NCBI GenBank assembly: GCA_030686995.1
Contig: CM060697.1
Span: 103,105,272-103,169,271, forward strand
Direction of reading: 5' to 3'
Length of the DNA stretch: 64,000 nucleotides
From: Artemisia argyi
Taxonomy: Eukaryota; Streptophyta; Magnoliopsida; Asterales; Asteraceae
In this document: one piece after another, positions 33,398-45,662 of the stretch
Layout: every line of letters begins with the position of its first letter
Numbering within the stretch: position 1 is the stretch's first letter
Program-made: the position numbers and the translations under genes
The notes under the pieces: model-generated
Told to the model about the DNA's origin: nothing
The model's input: only the letters and a program-made list of their open reading frames with translations
The model's database searches: none

Positions 33398-36300
33398 TGA
33401 TTGAGCCTAAACCACCTAACTTATATTGACCAAGGAATGGTCAACAAAGTCAAACAGCCTAGATCAATGCTCCGCGGAAGTATAAGGTTTCCCCGGGTCG
33501 TAATGTCCCGACGAGGTGTGAATTGTAAACAAAACGGTTTCGTGATTGGGTGAATTTGGATGAAAAGGGGTTTGTGTGTGATTAAGCTACGGAATCTACA
33601 AGAGAATAGCTTAAACAAGCTATTTGAATAAGACAAGAAGCTAAGAAAAACCAGAAACGATTAAAACTTAAAACGTGTACGTTACGTTTAAATAAAACGT
33701 AGACGTATGAAATAAAACGCGAGTTTTTAAGAAATAAAATACCTACGAATATGAAAATTATATTTTTACAATCCTAATAAGAAAAGAAACTTTTTAGAAA
33801 ATTAAAATAACTTTTTACACTATTTAATTATTTAATATTAATTAAAAACTATTTAATACTTATTATTAATACTTAAATAACTAAAATACACTATAATATT
33901 ATTTAAATACTAAAAAGGTGAAAATAAAATTTATAAAACTATAAAATAACTAAAAACAAGTTTTAAAAATAAAAATAAGTATTTTTGTCTTTTTGTGGTT
34001 TTTCTATTAATTAATTACTAATTTAATTACTAATTAACTATTTTAAATTAAGAAAATTACTAAATGAACAGTGAAAATTCTAATAAAATTTCTAAAATTA
34101 TTTTACAATATATAAAAGCTATAAAAAATATAAAAACTTTGTTTTGCTTAAGAAAAACTAATTATGCTATTTTAAACTAATTATTAATTAATAATTAATA
34201 AAACTAAAATTAATTCTAATTAATACTAAATGAGAAAATAAAAATCTGAGAAAATTAATATAAATACTTTAATATAAGATATAATTAATAAAAATATAAA
34301 AATGACAAGTACTTAATAAAAATTTAAAAATGAAAATTAAAATTAAATTACATTAAATAGAAACTATCACTTATTTTAAATTGGTTTTTTCTTGGATTTT
34401 CTTTTACAAACCTATTTTACATCTAAAAATAGCAAACTTTAATAAAAACAAACTTTTTAGGAACTAAAAATAAGCACTTGAGGTGCTTATTTGGTCAATA
34501 GTTGACTTCTGTTGACCAAAAGGTAAAATGAGCTAAAACCAGCTCAAGTGGGACCCACTCTGGTTGAAACAAGTCCAAACAAGTTTTTAGAACTTGTATA
34601 AGCTGGAAAAAGCAAATGAGAACCTCAAAATAAGCAAAAAGCTAACAATAAGCACTTGGAACCTTAAGTAAATACAGAAACTGGGACAAGATTGGTGGCC
34701 TGATTTAGGTGGGGTCCACTGACATTCAGGTCAAACCAAAAGTCAATTGGTGAAGCCTACCATGGGGGGGGGGTTGAAAGGTACAAGTTTCATGGCCTGG
34801 GGCCCACTGGATTGCTCAGAAAACCACCACCAAGTGGTGGTGGTGATGGTGTATCTGCTGAGACAGAGCACTGGTGTGCCCTGCAAGTCACTTTGTGGCT
34901 TTGTGGGGCCCACAAGAAAAATAGCAAAAATGTAACAAAGATGGACACTCAAAGTTGAGCTGGTAAACAAATAATAGAAACAAGTTTCACATCTTAGATC
35001 CAAGCACACAATTCACATAAATTCTCTCAATATTTGAAAAAAATTAGAACATGAACATTTTGACTTTTGAAGAAAACTTAGAAAGTTGACTAATTTGAAT
35101 TTTCACTGATTCTAAATGACTGATTAGGATAAAATAAGCTAACTTAAGAACAATTTAGACTAAAGTACAAGGTTATGCTTTGATATGTTGAGTTGTGAGT
35201 CCAACAGTCCAACAGTTGGACAGTTGTGAGGAACTTTTGGTGATTTTAACTATTTGCTTGACAAACTCTAGGTTTTAAGTGATAACCAACCTAAAATTGA
35301 CTAATACACCCTACTTATGCTAAGACAACAACTATGCAACAACAAGAGCACAGGTTAAAGAACTAATCCAAACACTACCTTAAAACTAATTTGTTTTTGG
35401 TTTTCAAAGCAAATCACTAATTGAAACCATGCAACTGAATCCTAAGGCTATAATATGATAGAATAACTTTAAAGGAACACCTAAACAACAATAATGACAA
35501 CAAAACACTAGTAAATCAAAACTACACTAAAATGGCAGTCAAAATGAAAACTGTGAGCACAATGGAAACTAATGAACAAAGACCAAATATTAAGCTTTAA
35601 TTACACTAACATAGACCAAATAAGCATGAAAAACACAAATAAGCAGTACTTAAGCTATTGTACAGTAAATAAGCAAAATGGAGTAATGAGGCTTACAATT
35701 GGAGTTGGACTGAAAACAAGTGAACCAAGTATCCAAGACACACCTATTGTCTCCCAAGAGACTCTAAACCATGCCAATTCCAAAATCAACAAGCTTCTTT
35801 GCTTCTTCTCTGATTTTTTATTTTCTTTTTTTTTATTACTTTCTTTGATATATTTTTTTTTATCTTTTTATGTAAACTAAACAAGAGTACTTAAAAGGGA
35901 ACCTAAGCTTTAAAAAGCTTACAAGAGCACTGAATTGAGTTAAATGGAACAAGAAACAACCACTATTGACAAGTTTGGAGCAAGGTTGTCAATCTCACTC
36001 TAAATTTGCAAAAACTGAGTTTACTAAATGAAGCTTGGAATTAAGAAAAAAAAAACAGTTACATTACATTGAAAATGATGATTACCAGCTGTTTTAACTG
36101 AAAAATTACACTGAGAATAAAATTACACTAATAACGTATACTAAAGTTACACTACTCCTAATTCTACTCTAACTACTGCCCTATTCTTCTTTCTTCTTTT
36201 CTTTTTATAGTCCCTGAGGCACATCTCTCTTTTCCCAATTCATTCACAGCCATAGGATGCTTGATTTTAATCTTAGCCGTTCAAAATACTTTTTGGCGGG

Positions 36301-37312
36301 AAATTGGGAGTGGGCAGGTTTGTGGGGTTTGGTGTAGGTAATAAATGAGGAGGGGGAAGGTGAAGGTGTAGGTGAGATATTAAATGAAGTTGGTGAGGTT
36401 TGGTGAGGAGGGGGGGCATGAGCCTGGTAATTAGGGAGAGATTAGGGACGATGAACAGTGTTCTGTGGGTGAGGGTGTTTGACCTGGGTCAACATACGGG
36501 GAGTATTATTAGTTTAGGGTGGGCCGGGTTTGTAAGGTGGGCTTGGGATAAGGGGTTGTGTGCTGGATCAGATTTGGTGGTGGGCTAAGGGGTGGATCAG
36601 GCCATGATTTTTGGGTTAATAATACCAAAGGGTCCATTAGGTAACTAGTAAACAACAAGGACCAATTGTGTAGTTTTTGCAAAAGTGAGGGGCTGAATTT
36701 GCCAATCTTCCAAAATGCTCATAAGGACCCAAAATGCCATTTTCCATAATCCAAGAACCGCATTTACAATTTTTCCATTTTTGAAATTCCCGGGGACTAA
36801 ATATGTAAATTTCCAAACCCCGGGGACTAAACTTGCAATTTCACCAATCTTTCATTTCAAGGACTATTTTTGACACATTTTGATTTTCAATGGACAAAAA
36901 AATGATTTTTCTTTCAAAAATACCCCACCAGGGACTGAATCTGCCAAAATCTGTAACTCCAGGGACTGTTTATGCCAATTTTGGATTTTGAGGGGTAAAA
37001 GTGTAATTTTCTCAAACTTTTTCACCCAAGGACTTATTTTGATAATTTTTGACTTTTCTTTGCCTTGGGTTGACTTTTCTTTCGTTTTAAAACTTTCAGG
37101 GACTAGTTTTGTAATTTTATGAAAGTTGAGGGACTGAAACTGCCAATTTTGCAAACTTTGTGCGTTTTTCATTTGTTTTTGCTCATTTTGCATCTAAAAC
37201 ATATGAAACACAATTTTGAAATATTTTTAGTATTTTGATGCATTTCTGAGTGTTTTTGTATGTTTTGCAGTTCAGATTATACCAAAAATGATGAGTGTTT
37301 GAGCACTCATCA
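33398..37312 (-). mobile_element. Second LTR of element C (5' LTR of the left unit)
   Basis: 3915 bp, near-identical to 26678-30571. On its right it is followed not by host sequence but by a second copy of the internal region, so it also acts as the 3' LTR of a truncated second unit. Confidence 0.85.
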
Positions 37313-39448
37313 ATCCCCCACACTAAACTATTGCTAGTCCCTAGCAATACTGTTTTGAAAACTTGATGGATTTGAAAAAACTCTTTACCAAAAGCCATCA
37401 CTTCTGGAGTAGCCAGGTGTAAGAACTGTGGCACACCTGATAACCGTGTGATTTTGAGCAAACCACCAGCTGTCAACGGATTTGAGTAGTCTTTACCAAA
37501 AGCCGTTTGCTTCTGGACTAGCCAGCTCTTGATGGAATAGTCAACATCTTGGTGAGCTGATTACCAATTATGGATTTTCCACGGCCTTTACCACAAGCCA
37601 TAATCTTGCGGGCTAGCCAACTCATTTGTTTTCGGGGAGTTGAGGAACCATACAATTTTGGGCAAATTGCCAGCCGTAAACGGATTTGATATGTCTTTAC
37701 CAAGAGCCGTTTGCTCCTGGACTAGCCAATCCCTTTTGTCGCTTAGACAAGGCGGACTGATTACCACAAAAATTTTGAAGCACCAGTGAAAAATTTTTAA
37801 AATTTTTGAAATTTTGGCTAAAACGGGGGTATTATATAGTAAAATGTGATAAAATTCGCTAGAATAGCGAATACCCCCCCCCCCCCCCCCACACTTAGCA
37901 TGAATATTGTCCTCAATATTCAAAATCCCGGCTATTATGTCGACATTTTGAACGTAAAGGGGCAACATTACAAGCTAAGCGTGGAAAACACCATTTTGTT
38001 TTTCACTCTTGTAACCATAGCATGGGGACTCCTCCACACTTAGGGTGAAAACCCTATAAGCCTGCTACTGTTTTTGTTTACCGAGTCGCTAGCTTGACTC
38101 GACCCCGAATTCAATTGTCCTTGGGGAAGCATGATGTGGAAGAAACAATCTCAATCGGACTTTCATTCAAAATGTTTGGACAAACATATGAAGCATGTGA
38201 AAGTTCCACACCGATGAGATAAGTATCCGGCTCAAGATAAGGATACATGAAAATGCCGGGATCAAATATAGTGTCCTCACTCCCGAAGGAGTGAAGAAGA
38301 GAAGAAGTCACCTTATAGGTGAAGAAAAGGAAGAAAATCATGATAAAAAGCTTGATTTGATCTTCTTCCTCGAGAGGAGGCTCAATAGCCTGAGTTTGGA
38401 TTTCAAAGGGTAAGCTCGTAAACAACCCGGGAGGGTGGGTGGGATTTTGCAAATTCTCATGATTGAGAGCATCTCCCCCCGGGCAATCAAACTGATGAGC
38501 GAGTTCACCGGAGAACTCCTCATGAAGAGAATCATTCACAAGATGTGAATCTGTGGACTCATGTTCCATTGTGGACTCATCACAATCCTCGTCAAAGATT
38601 GGATTGTTAGAAATCATAGTGAATTCAGATTCGAATTCAAATAGAGGATTGGTGAGAGTCGTATTAAATGTTTCGGGAACAAAGAGATTATCATTCTCTA
38701 TTGGATTGTCGGGATCAGAAGTGAGTGACGAATCATGAGATAGGAGACTTTCAATTTCTCCCAGATCGGCTTGGAAGTCAAGGAGACCATCATCACTTTC
38801 CAAGGAAAGTGGATTGATGTGAGTAAGTTCATCAGCGAACTCCTCAAGAAGATGGTCAGCATCAATTTGTGGAACTGACGCCTCAACATACTCGATGTCT
38901 CCATAAGATGTACAATCATCGCTAAAATCTGAGAAAGTCTCAAATTGATCTTTAGTACACTCAATAGGTGAAGGAATATCACACAAATGCTCAAGAGTTC
39001 CCTGTGACTCTCCTGGGATTGGGACAAGGTTCTCAACACTAGACTTTATTAATTCGTCCGATTCCTTATCAGGAACAGTGTCAAGATGCTCGTACCCCAT
39101 GATCAAAGAGTGAGTGAGAACCTCGGGTGTGATAGCAGTTGATTGAGATGGAATCTCAACTGCTGGGGTATCAACTGATGAACTTGAAGAGGTTTTATAA
39201 AATTCAAGGATTTCAAGTGTATCCTCATCATCACTGTCATCAGGAATGAAATGGAACTGAGAGCTAGACTTGGCTGCTTTTTCTCTTGCAATGGATTCCC
39301 GAATAGATTTTTCATATTCATCTTGGGAATTTATTCTAGCAGCCTGCTCTTCAGCAAGCAATTCTTCCATGGATTTTTGATGAGTATGTCTTTGGGCAAA
39401 GTCGTCAACTAAACCCTTAAGCTCATCAACGATTTTCATCAGATTTTG
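37313..39448 (-). mobile_element. Truncated second internal copy of element C
   Basis: Near-identical to 30572-32700. Includes the four 105-bp repeats and a poly-C run expanded to about 15 at 37875. Ends abruptly at about 39448 inside the ORF, without primer site or further LTR. The sequence there switches to the plus-strand LTR piece D, with a short shared TTTTG at the joint. Confidence 0.8.
38111..39448 (-). pseudogene. Second copy of the element C gag-like ORF, 5' end lost
   Basis: Same protein as 31361-33148 from the charged helix (KIVDELKGLVDDF) to the C-terminal end, about 442 residues, almost identical. The N-terminal zinc-knuckle part is gone because the copy stops at the D junction. 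The remaining frame is open, but an internal Met would be the only start. The hydrophobic segment near the end is kept (LFIMIFFLFFTYK). Confidence 0.75.
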
Positions 39449-42400
39449 AAAGAAAAATCAACAACTGTATTTTGTAAATCATAAGTTGTCAAAAACGATC
39501 CTTAGGTGAAAAGTTTTCAAAAAGTTTACAGTTTTGGTCCCTGGAGTTGGAATTTGGCGATTTTGATCCCCGGATAGTTCATTTTGGAAAATTTACCATT
39601 AAGGACCTTTGGGAATTTAATTTGTGGCAAGTTTAGTCCTCGGAATATTTATGGAAAACTTGGCGAGATCAGTCCCTGGATTTGCAGATTTTACACTCTT
39701 GGTCCTTGTGATTTATTTTAGATCATTTGTGTAATTTAATAACAAAACAAACCCACCAATCTACAACCCTAACAAATCCAGTCCATCCAAACTTACCCCT
39801 TGGCCCAATTTAACTACAAGCCCAAAACAAAAACAAAAATATAAAACCTAATACGTTTTTAAAAAAACGTATATACCCCTTCCCCTTTTTCCAGTCAACG
39901 CACCCTCCACAGTTATGTTTTCTTCTTCATCCCATTACCCACCAAGCAAATCCAACCTCCATTACTTTCCCTACTACACGACACAAGGCTCCATCTCCAT
40001 CACCTCAAAAAACTCCCCTCCTTTACGTGATTCCAACCCATCACGGGATACACTCCAAGTCATCAATCCATATGATTCATTGGGCGCCAAAACAGGATCA
40101 AGGGTGGAGATTATTCAAAAAGCAATGGATGGCTGGGATTCATTGACAACAAACACAAGGAAAAGGCAGAAGTATCCAAGAATGAAACCCTACTTTTCCT
40201 ATTATAAATAGAAGAGTATTTGTAGCAAAAAAAAGGCAGTTAGGTAGGAGGAGTAGAAGTAATTTAGTTTGTAGTTTAGTTCAAATCAGTTTAAGTTTAT
40301 TGAAAAACCTTTGTATTTTGTAGAAACTTAGTTTAATTCAATTTGAAGTTCTTGGCTAAATTTACCTTTATGCTTTTTACATTATTCTACTGCTTAGTTT
40401 TTGTTGCTTATTCGTGATTACTTGGCTTAGTTAATAAGTCGTTCTCTAATTCTCAGCTCAGTTTGTTCCCTGTCATTGAAAATCAAATTGGTCATTTTAT
40501 TAAGGAGTGTTTGGATTGGTTAATTCATGTTGTCTAAGGCTTGGTTAGAACTTAAGTTGGAATTGAATCACCTTTAATCTGTGATTAGGAGCAACATTAT
40601 GTGGAGTTTCATCAGTGTCAAATATATTTAAGGAATTTGTCTAAGTAGGTTGAATTTGGTAGTTTAAACAGTTTGGGATCAATCTTAGGTTAGAATCATT
40701 TATTTTTAGTTGTTTAGTCCCTCATTGTGTTAACCATAGGTACTAGGAACAGCTCAACATCTGTTTTTGGTGTCGCTTATTCACAAAAATTCACCCATTT
40801 TCAAACTACACCAGTTTAAAGTTTGACCCACAAGTGCTTTTTTTTAGTAGGGTAAAGTATGATTTGAACCTTGAATTTGGATTTTCAAACTTTTAGTAGT
40901 ATAGAATTTATGATTTTGGGTTTGCTTTTCATTTTCAAGCTTATTTCCCAGTTTATTTCAGCCTCCATACATGCCCCATCAGCCCTGCTAGGCTGCTTAT
41001 GTGAGCCTGCACATCAGCAGTTCGTTGTCCCCTTTGGCCTGCTGCGCAACCATTCTACAGCCCATTATTCAGCCCCTTATAGAGGGTAATCTATGCCCGT
41101 AATTTGGTAAGTTAGAGGATGGGTGGCTTGGATTTAAGTGCCTTGTGATTTTCAGCTTCTTTGCAGCTTGGTGTAAGTTTGTTATTTGTCCCCTTCTTGA
41201 CTGCATGGCTGTTATTTCCCTTTTTCTTTGGGCTGTTTGTTTACGCAAATTTGACTTAGGAGGATTAGTGATTATTACTAGTATAGATTGCTTAGTAGGT
41301 TGGTTCAACTCTTGGCTTGTAGGTTCTAATAATTTCCTTTTAGATATAGATTATTTTCTAATTTAGTCAGTGGTGGTAGCTTGTATTTGCTTCATATCTC
41401 CTTTACACTTTTATGCTTTAGTCCATACTACTGTTTGTTTTATCTTTGTTTCTATTTCCTTGCTCAACTAGTTTTTAGCTTATTTAGGTTAAGGTTTATC
41501 TCAGTTTTACAAAGTTTGGTTGAAATGTTGTGCTTAATCTCAAATGATCAATGAAAACATAGAAATCACTCAACTGTTTTGTTTTTAAGCTTACAAAAGG
41601 CTCTTCAGAAAACTTGGCTTTATTTTAACTGATTTTTATTGACTGGGAAGTGTGTACGCGATAAGAAAAAAAAATAATAATAATGTGTTCCAAAAACAAA
41701 AGGCCATGGGGATTCGAACCCCTGACCTTATGCTCAGAATATACACACACCACCACACGCACAAACCATCTGCCCTAGGGTCTTTTTCAAGTTAACTCTT
41801 ACACAATTTATTTATATAGTAGTAGTGAGAAATTAAGCTTATCTAGCTTATTTGTTTAATTTACTGCTTATTAATAAGTTGTTAGGACTTTTCGTATTTT
41901 TCATAGGTTCCTGTTATCATTTAGTATTTATAGAAAAAGTTTCATAATTTTAGAAATTAGTTTAGTATTTATTTTGATTTAATCTAGTTTATATAGTTTT
42001 TAAGTTAATTATAAATAATTAAAAAGTCAAATAATTAATTTTCTTTTTTCAATAATTTTCTTTTATCATTAGGTTGGTAAAAAAGTAATTTTCATACCCG
42101 TAGGCCTTTATTTGCTCCCGTTTTGCGTTTTAATTTGCGCACTCGCGTTTTTATTAAAGTAACTTTCGCGTTTTTAAAATTAGTTTACGTTTAGGGTTCC
42201 CTAGCTTCCTATTATCGTTTCCCGTAGCCTTTTAAGTAGTTTTAAAGTTTTAGTTTTCATTTCCTTGTTTGTATTCCTAGTTTAGTTGCGTTTAATTAAT
42301 TTTTCGTACGTTATTTATAACTTCTTGTAGTTTTACCATACCAAATAATCTCTCAACATCCTTACAAGCATTTTAATTTCCAAATCTCACACGATATTGT

Positions 42401-42560
42401 CAATTCACACCTCGTTGGGGTACGACCCGGGAAATCACTTCCCGGTCTTACAATTTGAATATCACTTTCACAAGTTTTACGAGGTAATCGTTTTCCTAAA
42501 CGGTTTACTCGTATTACTTCACGTTTATTGATATTTTGATAAATTGTTGTTTGCACACAC
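39449..42560 (+). mobile_element. Element D: truncated plus-strand LTR related to E and C
   Basis: Starts in a sequence like position 281 of the E LTR (GAAAGAAAAATCA) and shows the same order of parts: TCCCTGG-like repeats (39530-39710), pyrimidine-rich leader, long non-coding part, AT-rich part, then CACCTCGTTGGGGTACGACCCGGGAAA near the end (42406-42433), the equivalent of 3675-3705. Only about 40 percent of the AT-rich part of E is present. The right end is not clear; I place it near 42560, before B sequence resumes. No ORF is supported. Confidence 0.55.
41700..41765 (-). other. tRNA-like B-box fragment
   Basis: On the minus strand GGTCAGGGGTTCGAATCCCCATGGCC contains a perfect GGTTCGAATCC B-box with a paired T-arm-like stem. 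A possible A-box remnant (TAGGGCAGATGGTTTGTGCG) lies upstream. No full tRNA cloverleaf, so a SINE or tRNA relic inside the D LTR. Confidence 0.4.
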
Positions 42561-42952
42561 AAAAACACGACTATCAAGGATACTTGTGGAATGAATTACA
42601 AATAGGAACTCATAAAACATATCTACAATTATTGACACACGAACAAGATAAAATATATGCTAATCATGAATTGTGAAGTTTTCATGTTTGAATTTAGTTC
42701 TTTTTAACAAGATATAAATTTCCCTACACTTATCTTTTTGTAAAATACCTTTATATGCAATTAAGACGAAGTTAAAAACAAAATAAAGCATTTTCACAAA
42801 TTATTCGAAACATGAAAATTAAACAACTATGATTAAGCATATATGGCACTAATAAACAAATAAAATAAAAACATCAAACAATTAAAAACATGGGTTGGGT
42901 TGCCTCCCAACAAGCGCTTTTTTTTGTTCGAGTCACGAGCCTGACTCTACCC
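42561..42952 (-). other. Non-coding internal part of element B after the ORF
   Basis: Matches element A around 13560-13830 in reverse, including the gggaggcaacccatg-type block (42890-42910) and a CCCTACACTT purine-motif complement at 42722. A further copy lies at 42979-42990. Confidence 0.55.
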
Positions 42953-43870
42953 TTATTTAACGGAAATAGGGGAGGTTTTCCCTACACTTAGGATTAAGTG
43001 TGGGTGGAAGTAGTGATACACACCCTTAGGGTGGAAATATACCACGTGAGGTGAAGGGGGTGAGTGAATGGCTTCCTTCATCCTAAAACTACCCGGATAA
43101 TATAGGTTGATGGGTGGGTCGGTTCCTCTTTTGTCTCCTAGAAATAAATCTAAGGATGGGAAGTTGTGTAAAGGTTGAGGTTCCGGTTCATCAACATTAG
43201 GAAATTCCCTAGAACTAGGAGTAAGGTTATCACTGCAAGTATTCAAACCTATATCCTCTAGTGGTGCTTGGTCCAAGGGTTCTACCTCAATTGGGGTTCC
43301 TATAGTCTCATCTACTTCTTTCGGGTAAGTCACGGGCGGTGTATGTGCCTCAAATGATGGTAGGACTTGTGAGGTACTTTGTGGGCTTGGATTATCCACC
43401 TCATCCTCCATTGTACCTAGATTACCTATATGTTTGTTTTGTACTATGATATTAGGTGCCATCCAACTAGGTATCTCAACATGAGTATATTCATCCCCCA
43501 ACAAACTTGTTTCATGATCCTTCAAATTTGTTGTCAAATGATTTGTTATGTTGTTTGTCGGGTTATCTAATCTATAATAATATTTGGCACAATCTTCTAT
43601 GGCATCCCATGCTTCTTCAGCATTTAATTCCCTAAAGTCCCCATTGGCAAAATCCTCAATGCACATTTGGTCATATCGGTTAACACGATAGTAAAAGGTC
43701 TGGGTTAGGGATGCTAAAGCGAAACTATGATGAGGGACTATTCGGAGTAAATTTTTAAAACGAGTCCATGCATCATATATGGGTTCATCTCGATATTGTT
43801 TGAACATCAAGATGTCATTAGGGTAGAATGGGTTTCGTGGTCGGTAGTATGGTGGATTCGCATTCTCCAT
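42953..43870 (-). CDS. Gag-like ORF of element B (Retrotrans_gag core)
   Basis: 305 residues from the ATG at 43870 (MENANPPYYRPRNPF), which follows the primer site by about 160 bp. Residues 20-85 show the gypsy gag core: YDAWTRFKNLLRIVPHHSFA, then QTFYYRVNRYDQMCIEDFAN and the helix LNAEEAWDAIEDCAKYYYRL. The remainder is acidic and proline-rich, with VEIPSWMAP and SSREFPNVDEPEPQPLHNFP. No zinc knuckle, protease or pol. The element A ORF at the equivalent place encodes a different part of a gag-pol protein, although LTRs, primer site and non-coding parts are shared. Confidence 0.7.
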   Translation of the reverse strand: MENANPPYYRPRNPFYPNDILMFKQYRDEPIYDAWTRFKNLLRIVPHHSFALASLTQTFYYRVNRYDQMCIEDFANGDFRELNAEEAWDAIEDCAKYYYRLDNPTNNITNHLTTNLKDHETSLLGDEYTHVEIPSWMAPNIIVQNKHIGNLGTMEDEVDNPSPQSTSQVLPSFEAHTPPVTYPKEVDETIGTPIEVEPLDQAPLEDIGLNTCSDNLTPSSREFPNVDEPEPQPLHNFPSLDLFLGDKRGTDPPINLYYPGSFRMKEAIHSPPSPHVVYFHPKGVYHYFHPHLILSVGKTSPISVK

Positions 43871-44030
43871 AATGGTGAACAGAAGAGTCAATGGAAAGGT
43901 TTCTACGAACAAATGCACAAAGAAAAGATAGACTACAAGAAAGCTAATAAAAAGAAAATAAAAATCTCACTAAAAAGGAATCTAATGAGTAGACCTAATA
44001 AAAATCAAATTCAACCTAAACAATAACTAT

Positions 44031-44049
44031 TCCCCGGGCTGCGGCGCCA
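44031..44049 (-). other. Primer binding site of element B (tRNA-Asp type)
   Basis: Reverse complement TGGCGCCGCAGCCCGGGGA, identical to the element A site, six bases from the LTR. Confidence 0.75.
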
Positions 44050-44055
44050 AAAACT

Positions 44056-45657
44056 TGATGCGTGGGAATTGCACCAGGATTTACCTCTCGAGGGATCTCG
44101 AGAAGCTTACAACCCCCACCAGGCAGTGTACCTGATCGTTGTAGTATAGTATAGTGACAAGTACCGGGGGATTGATCGTTCAGCTAGGAATAGTGTCGTT
44201 AGGATTGAAATTAATCTAACTAGGTCTAAAGGTGAAGGATGATTCTTTTTATGTTTTTATATTTTATGAAAAGCAAGTAAAAATCTCGGGTATTGGGAGA
44301 GTGGGCGGAATTAGTTGCTAATCAACTAACCCAAAAGCTACTAATTAATCTAATAAACAAGAAAATAAACTAAGGTTCTACAAGATAAGTGAAGCATGTC
44401 TACCCATGATATGTTACTCCTTGCTAGCTATCCAATCCTACCTATTGAATTGTAACCTTGTTTTAATTGACGGGTTGTATTCCTTAATACCATTCATGGG
44501 GTGGCGCACATAACTCCTCAATCCTATGAGCTCTTATCTCCTCCTATGCCATGCCCAGCACAACCATAGGGATTATAAACAGTGGCTCATGCAATAAATA
44601 CAACCAATAAAGACCTAGTGCACATCAGTTCATGTTTCCTAAGACGTTCAAGCATGTTACCATTTGGAGATCTGCCAGTTTTCTTAAGCCTAACATCGAA
44701 ATCATTCAATCAAAACAAGAATCAATAGGAAACAAGAATTATAAACTAAACCAACTAGATCTATTGAAGTTGTCACGCCTTAATTGATGGAGATAGACAC
44801 ACACATCAACAAGCCCCTCATTGATGAAGATAGACACAACATCAACAAGAAATCAATGAGATCTAATCAATTATATACAAGTTTCACATAATCATAAGTA
44901 GACACAAGGTGAATTAACAAAACATAATCAAAGAAAGACAATCAACAAGAATAATGAAAGACATAGTTGAGATAGAATCATCAAACCAATACATGATGTT
45001 TATGGAGTGATTGAAACCCTCTAAGTTGCTGGAAAAACACCCACCTAAACCCAGGAATCGACTTTAGGGTTTAGGGCTTACAAAAAGTGAAGTTATGATG
45101 TTATATTTTTTGGCATGTTTTCTGTCGGCAAGGCTTGACGGCGTCAGCTCGTTCTCTTGACGCCGTCACCACCATTTTTTAACCAAATTGTAGATCTCTT
45201 CGTCCTCTTCGCGTGGGCTTTTGAATCACCTAGATCCGAGTTCGTATGCAAAAGTTATGACCAAAACAATATCAGCTACTTCGCGCGCAAGTTTTGACAA
45301 GTTTATACGTGACGGCCTTGGTGACGCCTTCAGGTACACGTGACGGCCTAGCTTGACGCCGTCATGAACTTACTGGACCGTCACGTACTTTATCCACTTC
45401 CACCTCTTGTATTACTCTTGACGCCGTCATGAAGAAGCTTGTGACACCGTCAGGTACTGTTTCCAGCAAGGAAAATTAAGACTTTGTCGTTTTCTTCACT
45501 TTATGCTCCAAAAACGTCCAAAATGCTTCCTTTTCCAGAATTCACTCCCAAAGTACTTAAAATCACAAAAGGAACGATTTAGGGCAATATTTGATCAAAT
45601 AAATTCAATTCCGGGCTTAAATGACCCCCTAAAAACGGTTCATTTTTCGCCTTATCA
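44056..45657 (-). mobile_element. 5' LTR of element B
   Basis: 1602 bp, same ends as 23954-25555. Its TGACG/CGTCA palindromes (about 45130-45455) are better preserved than in the other LTR. Confidence 0.9.
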
Positions 45658-45662
45658 CTTGC

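Larger units (their letters stand above)
23954..45657 (-). mobile_element. Element B: minus-strand relative of element A, inserted in the G 5' LTR
   Basis: LTRs of equal length (1602 bp) at 23954-25555 and 44056-45657, with target duplications cttgc at 23949-23953 and 45658-45662. The primer site is identical to that of element A. Its own interior is 25556-26677 and about 42560-44055, coding for one gag-like ORF (42953-43870). The rest is the C/D insertion complex. About 1 kb that element A has between the two halves is missing, so the insertion complex is accompanied by a deletion. The LTRs differ by about twenty substitutions by eye. Confidence 0.88.

Noticed and set aside
41700..41730. Complete tRNA gene
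   Set aside because: Only the T-arm/B-box is present; no acceptor stem or anticodon arm.
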